Below, piece after piece: positions 22,451-34,069 of a stretch of DNA of 64,000 nucleotides (position 1 is the first letter of the stretch; the number at the start of each line of letters is the position of its first letter). This DNA is from Mermis nigrescens (taxonomy: Eukaryota; Nematoda; Enoplea; Mermithida; Mermithidae): NCBI GenBank assembly GCA_036768485.1, contig JAVLUZ010000004.1, positions 648,807-712,806 of the forward strand. The letters are read 5' to 3'. Under the pieces are notes generated by a model. It was not told the DNA's origin, ran no database searches, and worked only from the letters and a program-made list of their open reading frames with translations. A program made the translations under genes and the position numbers.

Positions 22451-22465
22451 TACGGTTACTGAAAT

Positions 22466-24150
22466 CTTGCTATTACTATTACTAATACTTTATTCGGAAA
22501 AAACACAAGGATCGGAAAATAGCATAAGAGTAAAATGCGAAATGTCCTGGGCACACAGGCAAATAAATTGCGCTCACGTGTGCCCATCCGGAATGTGCCG
22601 AAATCAACCTTTTTCAAATTTCTCTTAAATGTCTCAACATTTTGGAGAATTTCGAATACATTGTGGAAGATATTTCCAAATTCTGTGATCTAGTAGCAAA
22701 ACAATATACTTTTTACAATCAAGTGGAAATTTTTCTAAATAGATCCGGTGCAAGTGCATTTCGGTTTCATTACCGTTTTTTCGCAATACTAACTTTTTAG
22801 AAATTTCATTATTAGCTATAGTGTACACACTTATTTACAAGTTGATTTTTAAACTTTAAATGTAAATTTAAACTAAATGTAAGTTTTTTTTCTTAAATTT
22901 CCAAAAGATATTCTAGTATATTTTCTAGAATATTTCTAGAAATACCAGTGAATGCAGATTCGATGAAATTTTGAAGGATATAGCGTTATTCATGCCGGCA
23001 CCTTGATTTACTTTGCTTATTTGTGAAGCACTTATTAAATGCAATAGTTACATCTAAATAATAGGTACCTACCTTGAAAGACCATATATAAAGGAATTCG
23101 CATAATTTGTGTTTTTTCATTCGGATGGCGAGATGGTAAAAGCATAACTATAGAACTGAAGCTCCCGGATTCAGATCCGACCGATTCCAAACGATTTATG
23201 CCGAAAAAAGTTACGAAAATCGGTGAAATTCTAGAAAGATCCGCCTCGTATAAATGACCATAAAACTTGTAAATCTTCCAAAAGGTAAAGTTATGAATAA
23301 TATTATACAAAACAATAAAATCAAAATAAAATCTGAAGTTCAAGCCTCTCTAAATTTAAGGAAGCAGCCTTTCATCATAGAAAGTCCATATCCAATAAAC
23401 CTTTTAGTAAATTTCGCTGTACTCGTTCAACCTATTGATATCGAAAGCAAATAGGGGCTCCATACGGATTGGAGCATACTCTACTATAGGCCCTGAATAT
23501 AATTCTTAGAAGCTAGAATTAACATTTTTGGATCACGTGATTCAAAACATTCGAAAAATCAAAGCACTCATTTTCAAAGCTTTTGCTAATATATTATTAC
23601 AATGACAGCTAGATGATGAAGTTCGTTGTTATGAAAACACCTAGATCTCGTTGAGAACCTGCACCAGATAACAAAAAATGATAATGTGATATGTAACTTT
23701 AGGATTAGTGTACCTAGATATAACACAGAACATTTTAGGGAGAGATATGTAACATGGTTTTTCTTTGAACAGGAAACCAGCTTATATAAATCTTTTTGCA
23801 ACAAAGTATGATTATGAGAAAAATTAAAAGAGCTTCAAGAAATCATCAGCAAACAAAAACACTTCACTATGCTCAACTGCTTAAACAAAATCGTTTACAA
23901 ACAGCAGAAACAAAAGAGAGTAATAAAAGGCTACCTTGAAGATTCGCCACTAATAACTGGTTTTCCCATCAGAAAAAGCGTCAAAAATTTTGACCTTTTG
24001 TGTACGATTTGTCAAAGAAGAAATTAATCATTTAATATGATTCCATTTATCCAATAATCCTTCAACTTCTCTATCAATTTAGAATAAACGACAAGTCGAA
24101 GGCTTTACTAAAATCGACATAAACAACATATCAAGTGATTTAACCTAAAT
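22466..24150 (-). mobile_element. CR1/L2-like non-LTR retrotransposon E1, 3' part, decayed
   Basis: The 3' end (TATTACTAATACTTTATTCG) and the body match E3 at 36364-37560, including the C-terminal IYLEKF and DCKKY blocks. Many stops and indels break the frame. Bases 22768-23225 are an insertion not found in E3, flanked by a repeated GATCCG. The element is cut at 24150 by E2, and about 27 bases of it reappear at 29918-29944. A short (TTACTA)n tail marks the 3' end. Confidence 0.75.
22768..23225. other. Insertion of unknown type within E1
   Basis: This segment interrupts E1 between GCAAGTGCATTTCG and the block GACCATAAAACTT. It contains TTTTCTAGAATATTTCTAGA (a palindromic run), no coding frame of note and no clear terminal repeats. 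Confidence 0.35.
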
Positions 24151-24199
24151 TATCAAGATTTCGACCATGGGTAAAAAAATGGCGCACCGAAGATCACAG

Positions 24200-24680
24200 A
24201 TACCAGTCTACGTTCTAAGTCACCATCTCGGAGGTCCAACTTTGATGTACTTGATGATACGGAAACCGATAATTATTGTGACTGTTTCATTTGCTACAAG
24301 TTAGTTTCCCTTTGTGACACTGCCTTATTATGCGATTTTGCGACCATTGGGAATCGCTGCTAACATTGCAGTTAATGATCATGATTATGAAACTTATTCA
24401 AAGCCCGATTCCACTTTCTATTGTTTCCACTGTAAACCAATTGTGAAAAAATATTTGCATATTGAACGTCCAGAACGTTTTGCTACTAAACACGATTTAG
24501 AGAAGAAGTTGATCGTCTTGAACATTCTCGAAATTCTCCTACCAATTATGATAGAAACGAACTACCTGCTCTGATTAATGATGCTATCAAAGAGATTCTA
24601 AGAAATGTAATGCTGTTCTGTTTAACTTGCCTTTGTGGAACAGTGTTGAGGACATGATCAGGTCAAACGGCTAATCGATT
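24200..24680 (+). pseudogene. E2 ORF1 with PHD-like zinc finger
   Basis: Shifting between frames, the sequence reads DNYCDCFICYKLVSLCDTA, then LLCDF, then STFYCFHCKPIVKKYLHIE. The Cys/His spacing resembles the PHD finger of CR1-family ORF1, which is intact in E3 at 40546-40742. It continues into a hydrophilic helical segment (ERFATKHDLEKK). Frameshifts near 24340 and 24510 break it. Confidence 0.5.
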
Positions 24681-25059
24681 CTCATTCTGATGGTCACGAT
24701 CTAGTATCATCTGATGTTACACGTGTCTTTTGTGATGGTCCTATTCACAAACCGTCCAGTTGGTCAAGTTTGCCTAACGTTGGTTCAGGCAAGGCATCGT
24801 TTCATTTTCTTGATCCAGACAGTCCGCATTAAATCAAAGACCCATTTTCGCGTTTGCGTACCATCCTGACTTATCATTCCTTCAAAGAAAACGTCAACGC
24901 AAACTGGTTTTCCGAGCTCAACGATCGTAAATCTCGAGGTGAAGAAAGGTCACTTTTTATCGATTTTGTGTGCTGACTGTGTTAAATGCAAACCAAACCG
25001 TAATATTAATAACCAACTCTTCACCTAGGTAATTAACCCCTTTCTCGTACTTTGTGTTT

Positions 25060-25730
25060 AAAAGTTCTGTATTTCAGACAAAAGTTTGTTAAATAAGCTA
25101 GGTGATTTAAAACTGTTACTAAATAGCAAACAGTTTGAGATAATACTTTGTTGTGAATCTTGGCTTTATCCTGAAATACCAGATAGTCTCTTTGCAGTTC
25201 AAAATAATTACCAAATTATTTTGATGTGATCGTTAAATAAACGTGGGGGTGGACTTTTAGTTTTGCTAATAATAATCTACATATTAAACACATCAAAATT
25301 ATATCAGGCTGCCTCTGAAATTTTAATTTTTTATTTATGCAATACTGATTTCAAAACTAGATTTATTCTAGCTTATCGTCCTCCTACTTATGATACTAGC
25401 CTTTGAAAGTCTTTGTAATTCTATTGAATGGTTTCTAATGTACCTTATCCTTTATTAATTGTTGGTGATTTTAATCTTCCCAAAATTAGTGGATGTTTCC
25501 TTCTGATCCCATCAATACTTTATTTTATGATACCTTCTGTACAACTGGTTTGGAGCAACTAATCCGTAATCCAACTCACGATAATAATATATTAGATTTG
25601 CTTTTTCACTTAGTAAACTATTGTGAAAATTTCCTCCTTTTTCTGATAGTGATCATAATTCTACTTTCGAAATTCAAGGGTATGAGAGATAAAATCATAT
25701 GCCCTCTTGTTTAAATTTTTGTAAAAGCCA
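25060..25730 (+). pseudogene. E2 endonuclease domain
   Basis: CCESWLYPEIPDSLF (about 25150), a GGGLL block, YRPPTYDTS (about 25377) and LLIVGDFNLPK (about 25457) are the diagnostic steps of the apurinic/apyrimidinic-like endonuclease of non-LTR elements; ESWL replaces the usual ETWL. Several stops and indels separate the blocks. The last part reads TGLEQLIRNPTHDNNILDLL. Confidence 0.7.
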
Positions 25731-26039
25731 ATTATGAAATAATTTCTATGAATACAACCACTGTTTCTTGGCCCCGATTTATTTAATCAGTGTACTTCGG
25801 CAGATGATATGTAATGTTTTTGTTTCAGTTCTTCAAACTATTAGTTCTGATCTAATACTAAAAAGTACATGAAATTTTGAAAAAGTTCTTCCTAAACACA
25901 TCCGTAAGTTGTATTTTAAAAAACTTAAATTATGGAAAAATTACAAAAAGTTTAAAACTCAGACAAATCAGACTATCATTAGTTTCTGCAAATCTATAAA
26001 GAAACCAAAAATTTTACGCTAAAGAAGAGAATTAGAAGT

Positions 26040-26560
26040 TTTAAAATCAGGCGATCTCCATAACTTTACAATTTTGTTAATCCTCGTTTAAAAAGCAGGA
26101 AAAGTTCATTTACCCTGACTTTATCTAATGGTATTGAATTAGATGACGATCATGTAAGCAATCATTTAACTCATATTTTGCCTCTGTTTTCACTGTTAAT
26201 GATCAAAATCTTCCAGTTTTCAGGCTTGTACTTTTTCTTCGTTAGCAGAAATCAATTTGATGTAGACACCGTTTCTGAGCTATTCTGAATCTAAACCAAG
26301 TATTGCATGTGGCCCTGATGACCTATGTATTTTCGTAAAAAACTAGGTTATTTGCTTTATTCTCCTCTTGCTTCCTATCTTTGAATTTTCTTTTCGATCA
26401 AGTTTCAATTCAAAATTGTGGTATCAAACAAACATTTTAGTTTTTAAGAAACAGAGGTGATTCTGCTTGTGTAGAAAATTATCATCCGATTTCATTGTTG
26501 CATCTTGTAAAATTATGGAAAAAAATTGTTAATAAAAAGATTCTGGATTACTTAAATAAG
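26040..26560 (+). pseudogene. E2 reverse transcriptase, N-terminal part
   Basis: Frames shift through FVNPRLKSRKSSFTLTLS, the GPDDLCIFVKK block and ENYHPISLLH, the latter corresponding to the RT NYRPISLL motif. It is cut at about 26565 just before the LxFGFxKGRSC motif, which reappears after 28075. Confidence 0.65.
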
Positions 26561-26564
26561 TGAA

Positions 26565-27312
26565 TAGGACTAGGCCACGGCCTCGGCCTCGGTAGCAAGC
26601 CGACGTTTTTGGAGCCTCGGCCTTGGCGCTGAGGCAGGAAACTGAAAAGTGCACGAGGCGCCGAGATTAAATCAAATTTGAATAAGTTTAATATATCCGT
26701 TAAATATAAAAATTATTTAGAATGCATCTGCAGTACACAGGCTGTTTCTTACCTATTGGCTTTTCTCATGGTTTTAGTATGACACAGTCACACCAAGTTA
26801 CATACAGCAAAGTGCCAATTGATATTCATGTATTGACTAACTTTTATTTCTCATGGATCAGGAAAGTACAGTGCAGAGAAAATAATCGTAATATTAAACA
26901 CTTTATCTAGCTAAAATAAATGTTTATATGTTTATTGTTGTTAGCCAGAATTCTGATTTTAATCTGATGAAGCAGATAATTCATCATCAAAATCCAGATC
27001 ATCTGAATCAAGAGTTAGCCTCATCCATTTCGCCTTGTTATGCTATCGCATCATTGATCGTCATCGTTTATCAGATTCTTTAAAGTCACACTATTATAAC
27101 CAACTGCTTTGAGACTATGCTTTACAAAAAGGAGTTTTTGAACATTTGTCTGTCATTCATTCATCACAGCTTTTCTAACTTCCACCATTGTCATAAATTA
27201 TTTTTTTATTTTTGAGTTTTGTGTATCAGAATCACTGATTAAGTATCCTACCAACCTTCCTGCATAGCATATAGTTCCTATTTTAACCTTAATGTAGAGA
27301 GCTCAGGCTCAT
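26565..27312. other. Insertion in E2 with a GC-rich head
   Basis: It starts with CTAGGCCACGGCCTCGGCCT and further GCCTCGGCC strings, then becomes AT-rich. ATGGATCAGGAAAGTACAG at 26854 resembles ATGGATCAGAAAGTACAAT at 28059, where E2 sequence returns. I could not define termini or a class. Confidence 0.35.
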
Positions 27313-28070
27313 ATACAGGGGGATTAGGGGAAAGTGCGCTTCCGAAATAAAATGTGAGAATAATTTGAAAGACTTTCGCGCTTCGCATTGAATTTCACAA
27401 TGATAATTTGTACAACCAAAAGCGTCTTTTTGCCATGGATCGAAAGTACGGTCGCTACATGCAGAGGAAGATTTAAGGGAGACGGCCGCTCCCCATTGGC
27501 CAAAATATTTGGCGAGATAAAGAATGGATATGCAATCTGCAATGATTTTTGGTCGTCAGTGACCATAATTCCTCAAATTTTTCCAGTGCTGCATGCCAGA
27601 TGATACCTATCAATGACATTTATTTACTTTCTTGGCGACAGGAAGCCTTTTTTCTGTTCATGTAGGTTTCAAAACAATTTTAACAGCAGAAACAGCTATT
27701 TTTGCATAGTTTCTTCTATTTTCAATAAAAAAATTTCAATGTTTTGAATCAAATGCTATAAATACGGGAAATCAAGCAGTAAATCATACTTCTAGACGTC
27801 TATCGCCTTAATTTTACAAGAGTTTTGGCGCTTCGTGCATGATTTTTGTTAAAGTCTGAGAAATTCAATGATTTTTTTGCACAAAATTAACGAAAATTCT
27901 GAAATTTTAAGAAAAATATGACTTCAAAAGTGATTTTTTGTGTAAAAGTAGCCACAATGTAAAACACCGAAAAATATTTCGCGTGTTGAGGGCAAAATTT
28001 GGACCTGCTTTTGACTTTTTTTGGAAAAGTTTGTATACTGCCCCCTCCGCCACTAAATGGATCAGAAAGT
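27313..28070 (+). repeat. Dispersed repeat family R1, copy 2, inside E2
   Basis: Matches 596-735 and 1147-1530. Left edge CAGGGGGATTAGGGG and right edge GCCCCCTCCGCCACTA give C/G-run termini of roughly inverted character. It interrupts the reverse transcriptase of E2, so it was mobile after E2 arrived. Confidence 0.6.
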
Positions 28071-28089
28071 ACAATAATTCACGCATTAA

Positions 28090-29290
28090 ATCAGTCCGAT
28101 CACTGCTTAAATATTAATAATTTACTTTTTCTCCTCTTCAATTTGGATTTTTAAAAGGTCGATCATGTGAAATGCAATTGCTAAAGTGTAAAAACGAATA
28201 GGCAAAATTTATTGATAGAAAATCTACTGTCAATGTGATTTTTATCGACTTTAAAAAAGCTTTCGATTCTTTATCACACACAAAATTACTTCATACTTTC
28301 TGCATATGGTCTAAATGCTTTTCTTTTCAACTGGCTTAAATCTTTTTTATCCTCTCGATCTCAGTGCGTTGTTGTTAATAGTTCTTTTCAGACAGCTTTA
28401 ATGTAACTAGTGGCGTCCCGCGGGGCGTATTAGGGCCAACCCTTTTTCTGATTTACATAAATGATTTATGTGATAATATGAGTAGTCATATTCGGTTATT
28501 TGCTGACGATGTTAAAATGTATAATTTGTCATCTCCTAAAACTGTATTCAAAACGACCTTAATAAGCTTTATACATGGTCGCGTGAATGGCAGCTTCAGA
28601 TATCTATTGATAAATGCTCAGTTTTGTACATAGGTTATAAAAATCCTAAACATCAATATTTTACTGAAAATCAACTTTTACCTTCTGATTCTGACTGTGT
28701 CCGTGATTTAGGTGTTCTAATGTCTCAAAATTTTAAATTTCCGCAGCACTATCATGAAGTGATTAAGAAAGCTACTCCAGCGATCCAGTCTGATACTGAA
28801 GTTATTCTTCTCTGTTGATCATAAAATTTTGTCTCATGCTTTTGTTATATGTGTTCTTCAACTTTTAGAGTACTGCTGTACCGTTTGGGGTCCTTATCGT
28901 ATTCGAGATATTGATCGTATCGAGCGAGTTCAGTGCAAGTTTACCCGTTGTATTTTTGGTTTAACAGTGGTTTGTCATATAATGATCGTTTAAAAAGTCT
29001 GTCTTTAGAACGTCTCTAAATACGCCATATTTGTTTTGCTTCATCCTTTTATTATCAGATTATTAATGGAATATCACACATTCTCTGTGTCGAGTTTTAA
29101 GCTTTTAATGGCAACCATACTTGCTCTGTCAATAACCTTAAACTGACTGTTCAGTAGCTCGTTCAGATATTCTCAAGTATGATTTCAGTCATAGATATGT
29201 GAATCTGTGGAATTCACTTCCAGTTGATATTGTAAATTCACTAGCTTAGAAATTTTTAAACGCAAACTCAATGCTTTTGATTTTTCTGTT
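28090..29290 (+). pseudogene. E2 reverse transcriptase C-terminal half and thumb/C-terminal domain
   Basis: LQFGFLKGRSCEMQLLKC is nearly legible after 28135. VIFIDFKKAFDSLSH (28238), GVPRGVLGPTLFLIYIND (28413) and RLFADDVKMYN (28493) are RT motifs; FADD carries the catalytic aspartates. DCVRDLGVLMSQNFKFP (28696) and an LLEYCCTVWGP-like block (28866) are typical of the CR1/L2 C-terminal region. Indels break each section. Confidence 0.75.
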
Positions 29291-29370
29291 CATCTGAAGG
29301 GGAGCGCAGCGTGGATTTCACTTTTTCGTGACTGCGTGTCCCGTTGCTGACGTTTTAGTTATATCATATG

Positions 29371-29808
29371 CATAGTTTCCCAAGGTCGAAAGTTCAGAGG
29401 GGGGTGAAATCCCAAAATTGGAGACCACTCAATTTAAATTTCTAGCCTTTTTTGCAGGTCAAATATGCAAAACGCTTAAAACATACTATATAGCATGTTT
29501 TAATGTGAAAAACTACATTTTAACTAACTTTTTGTCAATTTTGACTACTTTCGTCACTCTTGTAAGTAAAAAATATAAGAATTCATCGGAAATTTTGACT
29601 TTTCAGATCATTTTAACTTCATTCTAGGTATTTTATGGGTAAATAAAACAGAAATGTACTAGTCGGCGCGAAGCGCCAAAATTTTAACATCTGCGCTGCT
29701 TTTGTACCCAAAAATCATTGCAGAAAACGTTTGATAGCTCAAAATCGTCTGACAGTGATTCAAGTCTCAGACCCTGAGGTGGGGGTACCCCCCCTATGGG
29801 AATGTGTG
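29371..29808. mobile_element. hAT-type MITE in the 3' UTR of E2
   Basis: The 438-bp segment CATAGTTTCCCAAGG...CCCTATGGGAATGTGTG is flanked by perfect 8-base direct repeats ATCATATG (29363-29370 and 29809-29816). Its ends are inversely related (CATAGTTTCCCA versus CACACATTCCCA). Removing it restores continuous E2 3' UTR. Internally it has CGGCGCGAAGCGCCAAAATT and a G-run near each end. Confidence 0.75.
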
Positions 29809-29884
29809 ATCATATGTCGTTTTATCATATCTTTGTATCGTACGCTGTGTCTTTATTTTTACCATGTCTTGTACGTTTTGCAAT

Positions 29885-29919
29885 AAATCTTTGTTGTTGT
29901 TGTTGTTGTTGTTGTTGTA
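29885..29919 (+). repeat. (TTG)n tail of E2
   Basis: CAATAAATCTTTG is followed by a pure TTG array, the 3' terminal microsatellite expected of CR1/L2-like elements. E1 sequence starts immediately after. Confidence 0.85.
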
Positions 29920-29943
29920 CACTTCAAAAGCTGAGTTTCACAT

Positions 29944-30780
29944 GACAGTGGGGGTGGTAGATACCGAGTATGTGACCACATTTTCAAAAAACGTGATTTT
30001 ATGCCTTTTCAAGCAATAATCTATAACGTAGATGTTGAAAACACGGGCTAAAGTAGAGGAGATTGGAAAGTTCCAGAAAGTTATGCCAAGGACATTTTCT
30101 AATTCAGTTTGGGCTGGGGAGTTCATATTTGAAAGAATAATGCGACGGTCAGCATTATTGACCGAGTTACAGGCTGTTGAAATTAATGTATTTAAGGATA
30201 GGCGAAAAAAAGGCACTTATTCACTTTGAATTTTTTCTATCTTTTCTAACATTAGGGTATATACAGCATTATGATATATCTATCATATGATATAATCCTT
30301 GATTTTCTTCAGTTTTTTTCTTCATTTTCATAATCAACTTTTGCAATAATTTACTTGATAAGATATAGGAACACATAAGTTTTTGTTTCCAATATACTTA
30401 GGCTTAGTCTTAGTATATCTGAAAAGGTGTTTAAAGCTGCTTAGGTCGAGGTCGCTCCCGCTTAGGTCAATGTATAGATGCTTAGGTCGATGTATAGATG
30501 CTTAGGTGAGAACCCTGTTGTTAAAAAAAGATGGAAAAAATTCACCCGGTATATACCCTAATGTTAAAAAAGATGTAAAAAATTCGATAGCTGATTCGAG
30601 CAGTAATCGGCAATGTGGAAATCGAAAACAGCGGTAAAATGTGATGTAAAAAAATTTTTTTAAGATTTTTTTTCACTCACATGGTTTTCCGCTAATGTTT
30701 TTGACTTCTATGTTAAGGATTATTGCTTGAAAAGGCATAAAAACATGTTTTTTGAAAATTTGAGACTTTCCAGTATTCTC
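29944..30780. repeat. Foldback repeat with nested inverted arms
   Basis: An outer pair (about 29968-30020 with CTTTTCAAGCAATAATC, and about 30715-30768 with GATTATTGCTTGAAAAG) and an inner pair (about 30225-30262 and 30545-30590, with AACATTAGGGTATATAC and GTATATACCCTAATGTT) are both inverted, centred near 30.4 kb. Fragments of the outer arm recur at 34396-34460. The centre has short GCTTAGGTCGATGTATAGAT repeats. Frames here on both strands are not coding-like. Confidence 0.5.
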
Positions 30781-31181
30781 AACTCCGCCCAAAACACGAT
30801 CTGTCAAGTCAACCATGAGAGTGAAAAAATTCTTTGAAAAAAATTATTTTTCGAAAATTTTTTTTCACTTACATGGTTTTCGGCATTCGTGTAGCTGGTG
30901 TCATATTATAAGGGCGTATGTGTGCGGTCGATAGCATCTGAGGAAACGAGAGAAAGTTGCTGGCAGTCGGATTCGAAACGTGGACCCCTTGCTCTAAAGT
31001 CCAGAACCATAACCAATCGACTAACGCTGGTTAATTTCGATAAAGATTGTAAGGTATTCTTTTTTTGAAGAAAGAAAATTTTATTACTAATACCAACAGT
31101 TAAAATACAAAATGACAAGATATATAATAAATGCAATTACGAATTAGTAAAGGGACATGCGAGTCAATGGAATGACAAGTT

Positions 31182-32270
31182 TTACGCGCGCCCCACAAGA
31201 TATCTAGATAAATCAAAGTTTGCTAATCTAGATTTAAATATGTTTAGGTTAGGGGAAGAAACAATGAAGTCAGGAAGATCGTTCCAAACTGCGATGTATT
31301 TGTAAAAGAAATCAAACTTTTCTAAATTAGAATGTACAGTAGGTATGACTAATTTAAATCTATTAATGCTACGGGTAATATTATGATTAAATACAAAAAA
31401 ATCATCAGCTTCCAAACATGATTTATGACAAATAATTTGATACATCATACACAGACAAATCTGCAAGCGTCTTAATTCAAGTCTGCACAATTTAAGTTGT
31501 GTTAAACGATCCTCGTAAGAAAGAATATTATTATAGCCAAAAATATATTTAGTGAATCTACGTTGAACAGCTTCCAATCTATCTATATCCTTAAGATAAG
31601 AGGGGTTCCATACACTGCAACAATACTCTAATAAAGGTCTAACATAACAATTATAAGCTTTAACAAGATTACCTTTATCACGCGAAAAAAATGATTTGCG
31701 TATTAAAATACATCTAAAGAAAGCTTTTTTAATCAAAGAATTATAATGTTCCTTAAATTTTAAATTTCGAGGAATCAAAACTCCTAAATCACGGACAAAC
31801 GGATCACTAGAAATAATTTCCCCATTTAGTCTATGAACAGCTTTTTGATTATTATTACCCAAATATAGAACTTGACTTTTGGTTCGAGAAATAGGTAAAT
31901 CCCATGCAATTGCCCAGTCAATAATCTTATCTAAATCAGACTGTAATAATTTACAGTTATGACTAATATTGAAAATTTTGATATCATCTGCGAACATATA
32001 AACCGTACTACAAATATTATCACATATATCATTTATAAAAATCGAAAAGAGCGTAGGTCCAAGGACACTTCCTTGGACGACACCGCTGGTAACAGGCACA
32101 TAATCTGAAAAAGACTGATTAACGCGAACACATTGGGAACGATTAAACAAATAGGCCTTTAACCATGCATACAAATTACCGTTTATTCCATATCCGTTTA
32201 ACTTAATAAGAAGTTTTTCCATATTTACTTTATCAAAAGCTTTAGAGAAATCTAAATATATTATATCAAC
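31182..32270 (-). pseudogene. E4 reverse transcriptase palm/thumb and C-terminal domain
   Basis: Reading resumes with IIYLDFSKAFDKVNMEKL, where the Asp of the first catalytic motif is kept. GVVQGSVLGPTLFSIFIND has Val in place of the family's Pro in GVPQGS. MFADDIKIF keeps both catalytic aspartates. FVRDLGVLIPRNLKFKEH, CYVRPLLEYCCSVWNPSY and RRFTKYIFGY are CR1/L2 C-terminal signatures. It ends with LSRYLVGRA and TAA. Confidence 0.87.
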
Positions 32271-32920
32271 AGTTTCTTTTTAGCTAACGACTGAATCCAT
32301 GAAAATTTACACTTTAACAATTGTGTTTCACAAGATTTATTCTTTTGAAAACCAAATTGAAAAGGAGATATTAGTTTATTAACCTTAAGAAAGTCTAACA
32401 ATTGACTATTAATAATTCTTTCCATAATTTTGGCAATAGAACAACAAAGAGAAACGGGCCTGTAATTATCCACTAATGCTGGATCCCCCTTTTTTAATAT
32501 TGGAATAACATGTGCCATGCTCCAAAGCTCGGGAATATTTCCAGACAGAAAAGATACAGTGAAAATACTAACTAACGGCTTTATCATTTGAAACGACAAT
32601 TTTTTAATAAAAAGATTACATATGCCATCGGGGCCAACTGCAATAGACGTATTTAGATGGTTAATGGCTTCCAATACGCGATCCTCACTAAAAATAACGT
32701 CAGAAAGCGAAAAATCACAGCGCTTCTGAAAAAGAAAATTCGCGTTAGTAATGTCACTAGAAAACACTGAAGCGAAATAATCATTAAAAATGTTAGCCTT
32801 GCGTAATGAATAGGTTATAACATTATTATCAGAAAATGTTAGAGGAGGAATTTCACTGCGACTTTTTAACCTATTATTTACAAAAGTATAGAAAGCTTTA
32901 TGATTATTATTCTTGAGCAA
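32261..32920 (-). pseudogene. E4 reverse transcriptase, fingers part
   Basis: IFNDYFASVFSSDI, SIAVGPDGICNLFIKKLSF, MAHVIPILKKGDPALVDNYR then PVSLCCSIAKIMERII, and QFGFQKNKSCETQLLKC are RT motifs 0 to 2a in order. The frame is lost at an A5-G run where one base has been gained or lost, just before the DFSKAFD motif. Confidence 0.85.
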
Positions 32921-32929
32921 TTTGTTTTC

Positions 32930-33382
32930 TTAAGAGAAATAATTATGAATAGTTCTACGTAGAGCCTTACAATGATTTCGATATTTAACTTTAGTTCCTG
33001 GAGTTTTACACCTTTTATACTTATCCCATAGAGAACGTTTTTTAAGAAATAATTTATGTAAGCTTTTAGGGTATTTAAATTTTAATTTAGCCCTAAAAGT
33101 AGGTACAAAACTAAAAATAAGAGGATTTAATATACTTAAAAAAACATTATACATGTCATTAACTGTTGAGCATGTAGAAAAAATGTCAGGCCAAGAAACA
33201 GAGGATAAAAAAGTAGCTATACTCTCGTAGTCCGCTTTATTGAAATTTAAGCTAGGTTTATCTCCATCTTGAAAAGTTCTAGTTAAAATTTCAAAAGAAA
33301 TCGAATTATGGTCGCTTGTTGAAAAAGGAGGAAGAACCTGGATATTAAAAACGTTATATGCAGCAAATACTACATCAATCAA
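32930..33382 (-). pseudogene. E4 endonuclease end and linker
   Basis: PPFSTSDHNSISFEIL contains the S-D-H-N catalytic step of the endonuclease family. The linker (FNKADYESIATFLSSVSWPD, then FLKKRSLWDKYKR) is the usual bridge to RT in CR1/L2 ORF2. It ends at an isolated in-frame TAA after HNYFS; the same frame then continues as ENKLLKNNNHKAFYTFV. Confidence 0.8.
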
Positions 33383-33960
33383 AGTATTATCGTGAGTATT
33401 TTTTTAACTAACTGTTGCAGACCACTAGCTGATAAGTAATCAAAAAATAATTCGTTTAATGGATTAAATGTAAAAGTACCATGAAACCAATCAATTTTAG
33501 GCAAATTTAGATCCCCTACTATAATAACGGGATGACAACTATTAGTAGCCCATTCAATTAAATTACATATCCGAAGTGCAGTATCAAAATCATACTGAGG
33601 AGGTCTATAAACTAACAAACATCTTATAACATCTCCACCTTTTAAAATTTCAACTACTAAAGTATCAGACACAAACAGAGAAGCAGGAACTTTAACGCAT
33701 CGAGCATAAAGATGAGGTTTAGCAAAAATTAAAACTCCACCTCCCCGCTTATTCTTACGATCTGATCGGAGAATAATATAATTTTTTAACGGACATAATA
33801 GACTGTCGGAAATAGATTCATTTAGCCAGGTTTCACAAAAAATAATATATCGAATTTTGCAGTATTTAACAGAAAGTGAAGTTCCCCTAACTTATTCACA
33901 ATACTACGAGAATTACATAGCAAACATTTAATATTAACAAAATAACGGGGCGAATTTACC
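33379..33960 (-). pseudogene. E4 endonuclease domain
   Basis: The start reads CNSRSIVNKLGELHFLL, continuing through a frameshifted ETWL-equivalent and an RGGGVLIF block to LLVYRPPQYDFDTALRI and VIIVGDLNLPKIDWFHG. These are the ordered motifs of the AP-like endonuclease that nicks target DNA for target-primed reverse transcription. Frameshifts occur between about 33830 and 33680, and a homopolymer A indel at about 33395 separates it from the next block. Confidence 0.8.
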
Positions 33961-34069
33961 TAAATATTAGACGCGTGTTGACCATGTTGAGCACGAAATT
34001 TGGGATTAGATGGTTTAGGGGCTGTAGAACGAGGATTACCAGCTGATTAGGCTTAGGCTTAGTATCATG

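Larger units (their letters stand above)
24155..29919 (+). mobile_element. CR1/L2-like non-LTR retrotransposon E2, near full length, decayed and interrupted
   Basis: In order it shows a PHD-like ORF1 zinc finger, an apurinic-type endonuclease, a split reverse transcriptase, and a CR1/L2-type C-terminal domain. It ends in GCAATAAATC and a (TTG)n tail (29885-29918). It sits inside E1, whose sequence resumes directly after the tail. Interruptions are 26565-28075 (two or more insertions) and 29371-29808 (MITE). Stops and frameshifts occur throughout, so it is dead. Confidence 0.8.
31075..34045 (-). mobile_element. CR1/L2-like non-LTR retrotransposon E4, 5'-truncated, best preserved
   Basis: On the minus strand the element runs from the start of the endonuclease through RT and C-terminal domain to a 3' UTR with TATTAGTAATAAAATTTTC. 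Only a few lesions break ORF2: endonuclease indels above 33672, an A-run indel near 33395, one in-frame TAA at about 32928, and an A-run indel near 32275. Truncation at about 34045 removes ORF1. It is the youngest-looking of the CR1/L2-like copies here. Confidence 0.85.
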
